Assembly: GCF_947500995.1 (NCBI RefSeq)
Contig: NZ_CANMUA010000009.1
Span: 159,506 to 223,505 of the forward strand
Direction: 5' to 3'
DNA: 64,000 nt
DNA from: an uncultured Serinicoccus sp.
GTDB lineage: Bacteria > Actinomycetota > Actinomycetes > Actinomycetales > Dermatophilaceae
Part shown: positions 47,401 to 56,484 of the stretch, in pieces
How the letters are laid out: each line of letters opens with the position of its first letter
How positions within the stretch are numbered: position 1 is the stretch's first letter
Made by a program: the position numbers and the translations under genes
Notes under the pieces: model-generated
Seen by the model: only the letters and a program-made list of their open reading frames with translations
The model's database searches: none
What the model was told of the DNA's origin: nothing

Positions 47401-47982
47401 ATGCGTTTCTGGCGCACGCGCACGGGTGGCACGCCCCCCAAGCCGGAGGGCGACCCCACCGACCTGCCCGCGGCGGTCAGGCCGGAGCTGGGTGCGGGTG
47501 AGCAGGTGCTCGCCAGCGCCCAGGAGGACGGCACCGGGCACTGGGTGGTGCTGACGACCTTCCGACTCCTCGAGGTGGCCGACGGCGGAGAGGTGCTGGT
47601 CGAGCGCCCCTGGCACGAGGTCGACACCGGCGCCTGGGACCCCGACCTGTGGGCCCTCGCCGTGTCCTTCGTCGACCAGCTCGGGGGTCGTCAGTGGGTG
47701 CTGCAGCGACGCACCGGGCCGGGCATGGTGCCGCAGGTCTTCCGGGAGCGGACGTCCGCGAGCGTGGTGCTGCTGCGCTCGGTCGACCTCGGCCCGCGCC
47801 GCACCGCGCGGGTGACCATCCGCAAGGTGCTGGCGACCCGCGAGCTCGTCGAGCAGGTCCTGTGGGGCCGAGGAGCGGGGGAGTCCGACGCCGAGCTGGC
47901 CGCCGCCGTCCGGTCCGCCCGCGTCGACCTGCGCGACCAGGTCGGTCTGCCCCCGCATCCGCCCGAGGACCGGCTCGGCTGA
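47401..47982 (+). CDS. Conserved hypothetical protein, PH-like
   Basis: 193 residues without signal or membrane segment. The middle, EQVLASAQEDGTGHWVVLTTFRLLEVADGGEVLVERPWHEVDTGAWDPD (spread over about 33-80), alternates short strands and a helix. That pattern resembles the bacterial PH domains (bPH) found next to dnaG in many actinobacteria, but no motif is decisive. The function is unknown. It starts 5 bp after dnaG, so it is probably co-transcribed, and precedes tRNA-Asn. Confidence 0.7.
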   Translation: MRFWRTRTGGTPPKPEGDPTDLPAAVRPELGAGEQVLASAQEDGTGHWVVLTTFRLLEVADGGEVLVERPWHEVDTGAWDPDLWALAVSFVDQLGGRQWVLQRRTGPGMVPQVFRERTSASVVLLRSVDLGPRRTARVTIRKVLATRELVEQVLWGRGAGESDAELAAAVRSARVDLRDQVGLPPHPPEDRLG

Positions 47983-48019
47983 GGTGGTGCAGAATTTCAG
48001 CGGACGGGCCCGCTCTTGC

Positions 48020-48025
48020 TAGAGT
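48020..48025 (+). promoter_or_regulatory. -10 box TAGAGT of tRNA-Asn
   Basis: TAGAGT ends 13 nt before the first base of the tRNA. A weak -35 candidate, TTTCAG, is at 47995-48000. Confidence 0.45.
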
Positions 48026-48038
48026 TCCTGCTGCACGA

Positions 48039-48114
48039 TCCCCTGTAGCTCAATTGGCAGAGCAGCCGGCTGTTAACCGGCAGGTTACTGGTTCGAGTCC
48101 AGTCGGGGGAGCCA
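48039..48114 (+). tRNA. tRNA-Asn (GTT anticodon)
   Basis: A complete cloverleaf. The acceptor TCCCCTG pairs with CGGGGGA, the D arm is GCTC/GAGC-like, the anticodon stem is GCCGG/CCGGC with loop CTGTTAA (anticodon GTT), and the T arm is ACTGG-TTCGAGT-CCAGT. CCA is encoded at 48112-48114. It stands at the edge where base composition, motif content and gene density change, the usual spot for integration of mobile DNA. Confidence 0.97.
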
Positions 48115-48118
48115 CACT

Positions 48119-48160
48119 AAAACCTTCTGACCAGCGGACACGCGGGTGAGAAGGTTTTTT
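48119..48160 (+). terminator. Rho-independent terminator after tRNA-Asn
   Basis: AAAACCTTCT and AGAAGGTTTT form a 10-bp stem around a 20-nt loop, ending in a run of six T (48155-48160). It is the one classical intrinsic terminator in the window and lies 5 nt after the tRNA. Confidence 0.85.
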
Positions 48161-48381
48161 CTTGCCGGCGTGGGGCAGGCGTGGGGAATCGGACTTCGGT
48201 AGGGGGTGCCGCTGCGAGTCCTCGAGAACACGACGACCTGGCTACAGTGCAGGGTTCCTGCCATGTCTCGGATGAACGCGCGTTCGGGGTGGGCAGCCCA
48301 AAAGAGAGCGTCCCGTCGAGCACCTGGATCCAGTCGGGCCAGACACCGACCCTGCGTCCAGTCTCTAGTAGCCCAGAGTGG
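48161..48381. other. Non-coding stretch between tRNA-Asn and the IS element
   Basis: No credible gene on either strand. A minus-strand open frame ending in LDSNQ at 48085 reads through the tRNA and is an artefact. No second copy of the tRNA 3' end (a downstream attachment site) is seen in the window. Confidence 0.6.
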
Positions 48382-49802
48382 AGTCCTGCAGAGTGGTGTA
48401 CGAGCACCGGGGTGAGCGTGTCCTGCTGAGGTAGGCGCGGCCACCGGTGTCATCTTTCGAGTGATCTCTCACAACCGACTCGAGAAGGAAGCACCACGAT
48501 GGCCGCTGGCCCCATGATCGACCCTGAGCAGTTCCTGCACGAGCAGCTGGCTCAGGCCAGTCCGGACCTGATGCGTGAGCTGTCGGGCACGTTCATCAAC
48601 AGTCTGCTCTCGGCGCAGGCCGATGCCGTGTGCGGCGCGAGTTCGGTGCCCGCAGCACCGAGCGCACGAACCGTCGCAACGGGTACCGGCACCGGGACCT
48701 GGACACCCGCGTCGGCACGCTGGACGTGGCGATCCCCAAGCTGCGCGAGGGCTCGTTCTTTCCGGACTGGCTGCTGCAGCGGCGCCGCCGCGCCGAGGCC
48801 GCGCTGACGACGGTGGTCGCGACGGGCTACCTGCTCGGGGTCTCGACGCGGCGGATGGACAAGCTGGTCACCGCCCTGGGCATCACCGGCCTGTCGAAGT
48901 CGCAGGTCTCGACGATGCCGGCCGAGTTCGACGAGCACGTCGAGTCCTTCCGCACCCGGCCCCTGGGACGGTGGCCCTACACCTTCGTGGCCACTGACGC
49001 CCTGGTGCTGAAAGTTCGCGAGGGCGGCCGCGTGGTCAAGGTGTCCGCCCTCGTCGCGACCGGGGTCGGCGCCGAGGGCTACCGGGAGATCCTCTGGCAT
49101 CCAGGTCGCCACCGGCGAGAGCACCGCCTCCTGGCTCGGTTTCTTCCGCGACCTCGTCGCCCGCGGCCTCACCTCAGCGGGACCGGTCGGGCTGGTGACC
49201 CCCCGACGCCCACACCGGTTTGGTCGAGGCCATCGGCGCCACGTTGCCCGGGACCAGCTGGCAGCGGTGCCGCACCCACTACGCCGCCAACCTCATGTCC
49301 ACCACGCCCAAGTCGTCCTGGCCGTGGGTCAAGGCGCTGCCGCACTCCGTGTACGACCAGGCCGACGCCACCAGCGTGCATGCCCGATTCGACCGGGTCA
49401 TCGACGCGCTCACCGAGAAGCTGCCCGCGGTCGCGAACCACATGGAGGAGGCGCGGGCGGACATCCTGGCGTTCACCGCCTTCCCGAAGGAGGTGTGGCG
49501 CCAGATCTGGTCCAATAACCCCAACGAACGGCTCAACCGGGAGATCCGCCGGCGCACCGGCGTCGTCGCCATCTTCCCCAACAGGGAGGCGATCATCCGC
49601 CTCGTCGGCGCCGTCCTCGCCGAGCAGCACGACGCCTGGGCCGAGCAAGGCCGCTACATCGGACTCGACGTCCTCACCCGTCGCACCGCCCTCAGCATCA
49701 CGACGCCCGGAGCGGCCGAGGAGGTGACCACGGACCTCGTCCCCGCCCTGACCGCCTAACCCCTCAACGAGGGATCACACTCGTGCACCACTCCACCGGA
49801 CT
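48382..49802 (+). mobile_element. IS256-family insertion sequence (degenerate)
   Basis: Imperfect terminal inverted repeats of 23 bp (19 matches), at 48382-48404 and 49780-49802, both containing GAGTGGTG-x-ACGAG, bound a 1.42-kb element with one transposase frame. This is the normal size for IS256 relatives. Flanking 8-bp sequences (CAGAGTGG and TGACCTTC) do not match, so no target duplication is visible, and either the insertion is old or the ends have been rearranged. Confidence 0.82.
48499..49759 (+). pseudogene. IS256-family transposase, three frameshifts
   Basis: Read through, this is a mutator-type transposase of about 420 residues. The reading frame changes three times: a base is lost near 48645 (AVCGA / EFGARSTERTNRRNGYRHRDLDTRVG), one gained near 49097 (EIL / GIQVATGES) and one gained near 49207 (LVTP / DAHTGLVEAIG). 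The DDE residues are still readable: VATDALVLKVRE, PDAHTGLVEA and NNPNERLNREIRRRTGVV. A complete copy could supply the enzyme in trans, but this one is dead unless the indels are sequencing errors. Confidence 0.88.
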
Positions 49803-50062
49803 TGACCTTCGGTGACGACCACAGCCGGGACCGTGCCGTGCGCCTGACCTGCTCCCAGGTGGACGTCACGAGGCACTGTGGCCCGGTGGCGCCCTCGAAG
49901 TACTGCCGTCCCTCGGTCAACCCTTGACCAGGGTCGTGACGATGGAGTGGACGCCCACCTTAAATCGGATGGCCGGACCGACCAGGCTGCGCGGAACCGC
50001 AGGAATCGACCACCGCGCCGGCTCGGTGGTCCCCCTCGTGGTCCGGGGCTGAGCTGTGGGGG
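49803..50062. other. Non-coding spacer with a possible terminator for the giant-gene operon
   Basis: No gene seen. GGTCAA-CCC-TTGACC at 49915-49929, extended by outer CCCT/AGGG, forms a compact hairpin 130 nt beyond the stop of the last giant gene. It may end the operon on the minus strand. Confidence 0.5.
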
Positions 50063-53000
50063 TCAGGCCTCGCCGGGAACGGCTTCGCGGATCTCGGCCT
50101 GGACGCCTGCAGCCAGTCCGGCGAGCCAGGTCATGAAGTTGAAGCCGCCGACGAAGCTGCCGTCCGGGTTCCAGACCATGGTGTCGAGCTCGCTCGGCTC
50201 GGGCGATGGCGCCTCCAGTACTTCCGGCGACAGCCGCAGCCCGCCGCCGCGGGTGGACAGCGTCCGCACCGCGCGCACCAGCTGTTCGGGGTCCTCGGGC
50301 AGCAGCGTGGGGGCCAGCCCCAGCCGACCGGCGATCAAAGCGCGGCGAAAGGCCACCACCTCCGTCGGGCGGCCGCCGTCGAGCCGCTCGTCGAAGACCG
50401 CCACTGAGAGCGAGGTGTCGAACGACAGCCCGCGCCGCCACATGTGAGTTCCGCCGGTGAGGGCCCAGGCGTCGTCGACCACCACCGAGGTCGCATCCAG
50501 GTGCAGCGAGCGGCCTGGTCCGGTCACGGGGGTGAACGCGGCGACCCGCCCCCCACCCGCCTGCCGTAACGCCGCCAGCCCTGCCATCACGCCAGCGTTG
50601 CGCACCCGGGCCAGCTTGCTCGGCGCCCCCGGTGAGAGCCGCATCGGTACGCACACGAGCACGTTCAGCGTAGGGTGTTCTGCCAGCCGCGCGGTCAATG
50701 ACCCCATCACGTCGAGCTCATCGTCGCCCGACCCCAGGGGTAGCGCGTCCAGCGCAGGTGTTTCGAGGTAGACGAAGTCTTGTGCCCCCGCGAACCGTGC
50801 GGCGAGCGCCGTCGCCGCCTCTCGGTAGCCCCATCGTGCACCGAGCATCCGCCGGTTCAGGGCCCGCTGCATGCTGGTCGCTGCTTGGTCTACCGCATCC
50901 GGCACCGTGATGCCCTGACCCGCCAACCACGTCCGCACGTCAGCCAGTGGCTGCTCCCACGGGAAGTCGCCTGCGCCGAGGGCGTCCATCACCTCGACCA
51001 CACCCGGTTCGCACTCCACCCGCGCCGCGACCGTGCGCAGCGTCGCGGCCCAGGACCCGGCCTCGGTCGGAGCCGCCGGTTCGGGAAGCGGTGTCAGTGC
51101 GGATACGGCGAGCGCTGGCGTCTCGGGCGAGGTCCGTTCCCGCGCCACCTCCGCGACCGCCACCACCGCCGGTCCGCGCAACCGGGCCCCCGTGCCGTGG
51201 CGCTCGTCGTCGGCCGGCGCTCCTGGGTGCCCAGCCTGGTGCGTGCCGAGCTCGTGGTGCGCGCCGAGTGGTCGCACCCCTGCCACCGTCGCATCCGCCA
51301 CCCCGGACGTCAGAGCGACCGCGACCACCTCGTCGCGCGCCTGCGTCGGCAGCGGCGAGGCAACCGCGGGCGGGCGCAGCAGCAGCGTCCGCGTCAGCGC
51401 TCGGACGCTAGCCCCGGTGCCTCCTAGCGCTGCGACCGTCTCGCCGCCGCGCCACCCACGCCACGCGGGTTCGGTCAGCAGCACCGTGTCACCCGCGCCC
51501 AGCGATGAGCCCACGGCGGGAGCCGCCCACGCCGAGGCGGGCACCGAGGCCGGGTCCACCAGCGTGGGCGGTGTCGTTAGCGCGACCAGCGTCGAGCCGG
51601 ACGGCACGGACCCGGCCGGCACAGGCCCAGATATCTCGGTGCCGGTTTCGCAGACCAGCACGGCCGCGCCCGCCGCGCCCAGCGCGACCATCGCGCCCCC
51701 GACCGGTGCAGGCCGCTCAACCCGCACCTCGGGGTAGCGGGTGGCGGTGGCCGCGGTCACGAGCATGATGTCCAGCCCCATTTGGTTGGCCGGGGTTACC
51801 GCGCTGTCGGCCAGCCGCACCACCACGCGCGCGTTCCCGGCTGTGTCCACCAGCCCGCCACCGCCTGCCCCCCGCAGGTGGCGGCCTGTGGCAGGGTCGA
51901 AGTACTGCGGCCATACCCGGACCCAGGCCCCGGCCAGCGCTGGCTCCGCGGGCACTGTCACGAGGATCCGCTGCCCCAGCACCACGCCGCCGTCGGCGGT
52001 ACCGCCCCCGGTCAACGCGGTCACGGTCACCGCGCTGATGCGCGAGGGCGGCGGGTCGGTCGGCAGCGGCGGTGCCGTGAGCGCGCCCGCGCCGCGGTCG
52101 AGTACCGGAGCCAGCACGGTCGCCGCGCCGGCGTCGATCGCTGCGACCATGCTGCCGACCACTGCGTCCGCGCTTGTCAGAAGCACGGTGTCGGTGGCTC
52201 CGATCGTGGCGCGGGCCACCAGCGTCGCGGTCGATGCGCGTGCCTGGTCCGCCGCTCGTCGCGTCGCTGCGTCCGAGGCACCTGAGGGCGCCGTCCTCCG
52301 CTGCCCTGTCAGGTGCTCCTCGACATCGACCAGCGCTACCCGCACGCAGTCCCGCGTCACCCCGCCGACCGCGCTGCCACCGGTCCACAGGGAGGCAGAA
52401 GCGCCATAGGTGCCGCTGGGCAGCACCGCCACTCGCGGCAGCGCCGCGTCCGTCTCAGCCCCTGCGGTGAGGGCGAGGGTCACGGTCTGGCTACCCGAGG
52501 CGACCCTGACGGCGCCGGTGCCGGTTGCCCCGGTGACCGAGAGGCGCGCGAGCACACCGTCGGCCGCTGCCGCCTCGTCCGGCCCGCACAGGATCACGGT
52601 GCGTTGGGCGTGGGCGTCGACGGTCGCGGTCCGCTGGTCGGCGCCGGGGACCCATAGGTTGGTGAAGGTCGTCGCCAGCCGTGCCCACCACGCCGCCACC
52701 GCACCGGGGTCGATTGCCCGGCCGCGCACGTCGAAGGCGAACAGCCGCACCGTGGCCGCGGTGTCGAAGTGGAGCACGGCGTCGGCGGCGCTGTTGAAGG
52801 TGCCCGGTCGTTTAAGGTCGGCGATCGGGGTGCCCTCCAGCCCCAGGTAGCGGCGCTTCTCCTCATCGCTCATCGAACCCGGCAGCGGTGGCACAAGCCG
52901 GTCCTCCAGGGTGCTGAGTGACCCTGGGTCCTCGGGGAGTTCGAGCGCGAACGTGCGCACCACTGCACGCGTGACACCGGTTCCGGTTCCGTCGGCCGCG

Positions 53001-53314
53001 GGGACGTCGGCCAACAGCACCCCGAGCCGGGCCTCCACCTCCGGAAGCAGTCGGAATGTCGCTACGTAGCGCCCGTCCTGGAACGGTGGCGTTCCCGCGG
53101 GTCCGCGCAGCCCGGCCAGCAGCGGGGTCCCTGCCACCGCGAACGACAGCAGCCCGGTCGCCGGCGGCAGCCAGCTGGTGCCCGCGGGGATGCTCACGCT
53201 CACCCCGAGGTCGTCGGAGGAGGGCACCGGCAGTGGGACGTCGGTCGAGAACCAGGGCCCGAGCAGCGGGGCCGCCAGGCCCAGCTGCGCCGGTTCGGGC
53301 ACGAGCGCGGTCAT
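50063..53314 (-). CDS. Giant protein C: beta-rich protein with degenerate phospholipase-D-like segment
   Basis: 1083 residues, no signal peptide or clear membrane helix. Residues 1-820 are a chain of Ala/Val/Thr-rich strands and turns, with repeated DTVLLT-type phrases (ATIGATDTVLLTSAD near 370 and SSLGAGDTVLLTEPAW near 620), suggesting duplicated beta domains. Residues about 835-985 look like one half of a phospholipase-D fold: QDFVYLETPALD, LNVLVCVPMRL, and LHLDATSVVVDDAWALTGGTHMW. The HxK catalytic pair is not conserved and the usual SxN is THM, so lipase activity is unlikely. It may be a structural or binding version. The ATG overlaps the stop of the preceding gene by 4 bp. Confidence 0.6.
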   Translation of the reverse strand: MTALVPEPAQLGLAAPLLGPWFSTDVPLPVPSSDDLGVSVSIPAGTSWLPPATGLLSFAVAGTPLLAGLRGPAGTPPFQDGRYVATFRLLPEVEARLGVLLADVPAADGTGTGVTRAVVRTFALELPEDPGSLSTLEDRLVPPLPGSMSDEEKRRYLGLEGTPIADLKRPGTFNSAADAVLHFDTAATVRLFAFDVRGRAIDPGAVAAWWARLATTFTNLWVPGADQRTATVDAHAQRTVILCGPDEAAAADGVLARLSVTGATGTGAVRVASGSQTVTLALTAGAETDAALPRVAVLPSGTYGASASLWTGGSAVGGVTRDCVRVALVDVEEHLTGQRRTAPSGASDAATRRAADQARASTATLVARATIGATDTVLLTSADAVVGSMVAAIDAGAATVLAPVLDRGAGALTAPPLPTDPPPSRISAVTVTALTGGGTADGGVVLGQRILVTVPAEPALAGAWVRVWPQYFDPATGRHLRGAGGGGLVDTAGNARVVVRLADSAVTPANQMGLDIMLVTAATATRYPEVRVERPAPVGGAMVALGAAGAAVLVCETGTEISGPVPAGSVPSGSTLVALTTPPTLVDPASVPASAWAAPAVGSSLGAGDTVLLTEPAWRGWRGGETVAALGGTGASVRALTRTLLLRPPAVASPLPTQARDEVVAVALTSGVADATVAGVRPLGAHHELGTHQAGHPGAPADDERHGTGARLRGPAVVAVAEVARERTSPETPALAVSALTPLPEPAAPTEAGSWAATLRTVAARVECEPGVVEVMDALGAGDFPWEQPLADVRTWLAGQGITVPDAVDQAATSMQRALNRRMLGARWGYREAATALAARFAGAQDFVYLETPALDALPLGSGDDELDVMGSLTARLAEHPTLNVLVCVPMRLSPGAPSKLARVRNAGVMAGLAALRQAGGGRVAAFTPVTGPGRSLHLDATSVVVDDAWALTGGTHMWRRGLSFDTSLSVAVFDERLDGGRPTEVVAFRRALIAGRLGLAPTLLPEDPEQLVRAVRTLSTRGGGLRLSPEVLEAPSPEPSELDTMVWNPDGSFVGGFNFMTWLAGLAAGVQAEIREAVPGEA

Positions 53315-56300
53315 GGTGCGATCACTTCTTCACTCGGGGCGGCGCGGCGGCCGATCGGGTCGGTCACGACCACCCGGTAGCCGGTGCCGGGCGGGACGGT
53401 CGGGTCCGGGTCGAGGACATCGAAGGCACCGGCGCTCGAGGCCATCCCGGGCACCGCGGTCGCCAGCCGCGCACTCTGGCCCGGCGGCCGCCGGTAGACG
53501 TCGATCACGTAGCCGGTACTCGCACCCGGTGCGAGGGGTCCAGGATGGGTGAACTGCACGTGGACGCCGGCGGCGTCGCGCAGCACCGTCAGCCCGGCCA
53601 CACCGGCCGGGGGATCTGGGGGGATCACCGTGGTGGAGGCGGGTGCCGAGGGCGATGACCACTCACCCGTCGGGCCACCGCCGGGAAGGTCCGGACCGGC
53701 CACCTCCACGCGCCAGGCGTAGCGCACCCACTCTGACAGGGAGGTGCGGTTCAGGCCGGGCGCGGACCCGCCGTCGACGATCTCGAAGCTGTGGTCGCCG
53801 GCGCTGGGCGCATCAGGGGGGACTGACCCCTCGGCGACGATCGGCATGAGGGCGGGGTCGGTCGTCGCCGTCGCGCGCCGCAGCCGCCAGCGCGCCGCAG
53901 GGGTCGGGCCCACGGGTACGGTCACGGTGATCGTCGCCTGCAACTCGCCTGCGGCGGTCGTGCTCGGCCGTACCCGGATCGCGGGGATGGGTGGCGCGAG
54001 CGCGTTCGGGACTGCGCGCGGCAGAATCGGTGAGCTGCGGAAGTCGGACTCGACGCTCGCGGCGCTGACCGCGACGACCCGGTAGAGCACCAGGACGGTG
54101 AGCGATCCGGAGACCTGGTGCCGGAACGTCGTGGTGGGGGTGGCCAGGAGCGGCTCGGCGGTGAGTTGAAGGAACCACCGCCGCGGCAGGATCGCCTTAT
54201 GGGTCTCCCACGCTTCGGCCCGCTCGGGCGCCCCCGGAGCGGCGGCGAGATCGTCGAGCAGTGCCTGCGCCTGCGCGGCCGAGGGCGCCGTTCCGGCATC
54301 GCCCGGTGCGAGGGCGCCGGCCGCGGTCTCCTCAAGTTTGGACCGCAGTGTGGACTCGTCGGCCACGAAGACCCGGAACGAGGCCTGCCCTGGGGCCGAG
54401 GTCCACGACAGTGTGGTCTGTGCCCACCCCGTAACGTCGGGTCGAGCGGTGTAGGTCAGGTCCGGTGGCAGGTGCACCGGGGCGGGGGCACGCGGGTCGT
54501 GCAGGGTGGCGTTGCGCGGCTCGCTGACCTCTGACGTCACCCCGGCGGTGTCGAGCCACCGGGCGGTGACCCCCGCTGAGCCCGACGTCGTCGGCATCAG
54601 CGCGGGGCCGGGCACCGTCACGATGACCGCGTCCCCCGAGATCGGGTGCACTGAGACGGTCGTGCCGCCGGTGCTCCTGGAGACGGTCAGCTCGGCTTGT
54701 GCGAGCGCGCGAGCCCCCGGTGGCAGCGAGGAGGAGGGCGGCACCGGCACTTCGATGCGTACCGTCCCTGCGAGCGGCCCGGTCGGCGCCGGTGTGGGGA
54801 CGGTAGGGGGTGAGGTGGCGAGCATCACGACCGGTCGTGGTGGCCGTGGGCGCGGCGCGGGGCCGAAGGGCCGCCGGGTCCAGGCCGACCATCGGCCGAA
54901 CCAGTCCGCTTGCGCGATCTGCCACGTGCCGTCGTCCTCGGTGACGCCGCGGTCGGTCAGCCGGCCCTGGGTGGGGGAGCTCGCCGTCGGTGGCTGGCTA
55001 GGGCCGAGCAGTTTCATGCGGCCGCTGCCGTCGTCCAGGTGGCGGCTCTGCGGGTCTTTGCCGTTCGGCTGCGCGATGGCGGAGGCGAGTGCCGCTGCGG
55101 CGATGAGCCCGCCGAGGTGAGCGGTCAGCCTGCGGGAGGCGGCCGGTGGTGGGACCGACTGCCAGCTGCCGTCCCAGGTCACGCTCATCGCGGGTGGGCT
55201 CGGCACGTCGAGCGGTTCGAACGCGGGCGCCACGAGCACCATGGTGAGGCGGGTGGTCGGCCCGGTCTTCTCGCCGCCGTCCCAGGACTCGCCCACTTCT
55301 TTGGCCAACTCCTCGACCACCTGGTGGGGCTTGGCGGGGGCCGGTAGCGATCCGCTCAGCCCGAGCTTGCCGATGGTGCCCAGATCCGCCGCGAACGCCG
55401 CGGTGACGTGGTAGATAGCGACCACGCTCTGGTCCATCTCTTCCCGGTCGATGTCGCCGAACGGTAGCCAGCGGGCGATGCCGGGGTCGAGGGAGGCCTG
55501 AAGCAGTGTGGTCAGCAGGTTCCGGTCGGAGGTGCCGGGTGATGGACCGACGCCGGTGACAGGTGCGGTGTCAAGGAGGTCACGCTGGTGCGCTGAGGTG
55601 TCGTTGACGAGCCGGTCCAGGTCGTTGCGCAGGGCGTGGCCGAGATGGTCGATGCGTGCCTCTTCCTCGCCGGGACCGGCAGGGTCGCAGGCGGCGGGCC
55701 CGGCGGCCAGGGGCTGCTCGTGCAGGCCGTAGCGGGTGGGTGCCGCGTCGCGTGCCCTGGCGATGCCGCGGTCCCAGCCGTCCGACGGTCCGGCGTACCG
55801 GGCACCTGGGCCACACGGCAGGGGCAGTGTGCGCGCGGGTTTGCCGAGCCGAAGGTCCGTGGGCCGCAGCCATCGGATGCCGTGCACGGTGCCGGAGCCG
55901 CTGAGGACGACGCGCTCCATGTGGGAGGCGTAGACGTGGTACGGGGCTCGGGAGCGTTGCGCCACCGTCGCGTCGCCCAACGGGGTGCCAACCATGCCTT
56001 GCACCCGGAGGCCCGCCTGCCGTGTGGGCACCGGCTTCACGACCGGGTCGCGGGACGGTGTGACCACGACGCTTCCTGCGGGCCGTTCTCGGTCGAGCGG
56101 GTTGAGGATCCGGCGGATCGGTCCGGGGATCGGGTCGCGGATGGGTCCAACGACCGGTCCTTCGCCGCCTCGCGTACCCGGCTTGGCTTCCACCAACGCC
56201 CAGCACGCCGGGTGCGGCAGGTGCGCGGTGACCGGGTTGTCCGGGGTGAGCGTGAACGGCGGGGTGAGGATCGTGCCGTTCTTGGTCACCCAGATCGCGT

Positions 56301-56484
56301 CGGTGCGGGCGGTCCGCGCCAACTGGTCGACGGTGCTCCGGGTTTGGTGCACGACGATCGGGCACACGGGCAGCCCGAGGAGCGGGTTGGTGACGATCCG
56401 CAGGTGGGTTCCCTCGGCGAGGTGGGTGTCACCGTGGCTGTGCAGGGCCTGGCCGCTCATCGCCCAGGAGGGTGTGAGGTTCAC
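53311..56484 (-). CDS. Giant protein B: fibronectin-type-III-like modular protein
   Basis: 1057 residues from the GTG at 56484, whose GTGA overlaps the stop of protein A; the longer frame from 56826 lies inside protein A and is rejected. Residues 1-350 are unlike anything I recognise, with several Arg-Pro-rich loops. A helical part follows around 300-430. ADWFGRWSAWTRRPFGP near 530 begins a series of about four beta-sandwich modules to the C-terminus; the last (VAGLTVLRDAAGVHVQFTHP through YVIDVYRR to GYRVVVTDPIGRRA) is clearly fibronectin-III-like. No signal peptide or catalytic motif is seen. Such modules usually give protein or sugar binding. Confidence 0.6.
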   Translation of the reverse strand: MNLTPSWAMSGQALHSHGDTHLAEGTHLRIVTNPLLGLPVCPIVVHQTRSTVDQLARTARTDAIWVTKNGTILTPPFTLTPDNPVTAHLPHPACWALVEAKPGTRGGEGPVVGPIRDPIPGPIRRILNPLDRERPAGSVVVTPSRDPVVKPVPTRQAGLRVQGMVGTPLGDATVAQRSRAPYHVYASHMERVVLSGSGTVHGIRWLRPTDLRLGKPARTLPLPCGPGARYAGPSDGWDRGIARARDAAPTRYGLHEQPLAAGPAACDPAGPGEEEARIDHLGHALRNDLDRLVNDTSAHQRDLLDTAPVTGVGPSPGTSDRNLLTTLLQASLDPGIARWLPFGDIDREEMDQSVVAIYHVTAAFAADLGTIGKLGLSGSLPAPAKPHQVVEELAKEVGESWDGGEKTGPTTRLTMVLVAPAFEPLDVPSPPAMSVTWDGSWQSVPPPAASRRLTAHLGGLIAAAALASAIAQPNGKDPQSRHLDDGSGRMKLLGPSQPPTASSPTQGRLTDRGVTEDDGTWQIAQADWFGRWSAWTRRPFGPAPRPRPPRPVVMLATSPPTVPTPAPTGPLAGTVRIEVPVPPSSSLPPGARALAQAELTVSRSTGGTTVSVHPISGDAVIVTVPGPALMPTTSGSAGVTARWLDTAGVTSEVSEPRNATLHDPRAPAPVHLPPDLTYTARPDVTGWAQTTLSWTSAPGQASFRVFVADESTLRSKLEETAAGALAPGDAGTAPSAAQAQALLDDLAAAPGAPERAEAWETHKAILPRRWFLQLTAEPLLATPTTTFRHQVSGSLTVLVLYRVVAVSAASVESDFRSSPILPRAVPNALAPPIPAIRVRPSTTAAGELQATITVTVPVGPTPAARWRLRRATATTDPALMPIVAEGSVPPDAPSAGDHSFEIVDGGSAPGLNRTSLSEWVRYAWRVEVAGPDLPGGGPTGEWSSPSAPASTTVIPPDPPAGVAGLTVLRDAAGVHVQFTHPGPLAPGASTGYVIDVYRRPPGQSARLATAVPGMASSAGAFDVLDPDPTVPPGTGYRVVVTDPIGRRAAPSEEVIAP

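Noticed and set aside
48085..48453. Minus-strand frame ending LDSNQ at tRNA-Asn
   Set aside because: LDSNQ is a well-known translation artefact of the antisense of tRNA genes; the remainder has no family features.
48499..49759. Programmed frameshifting of the transposase
   Set aside because: IS256 transposases are made from a single frame, and the three shifts lack slippery heptamers, so mutation or sequence error is more likely.
49917..50654. 245-codon minus-strand frame overlapping the end of protein C
   Set aside because: Out of frame with the much longer protein C and rich in Arg/Gly without structure.
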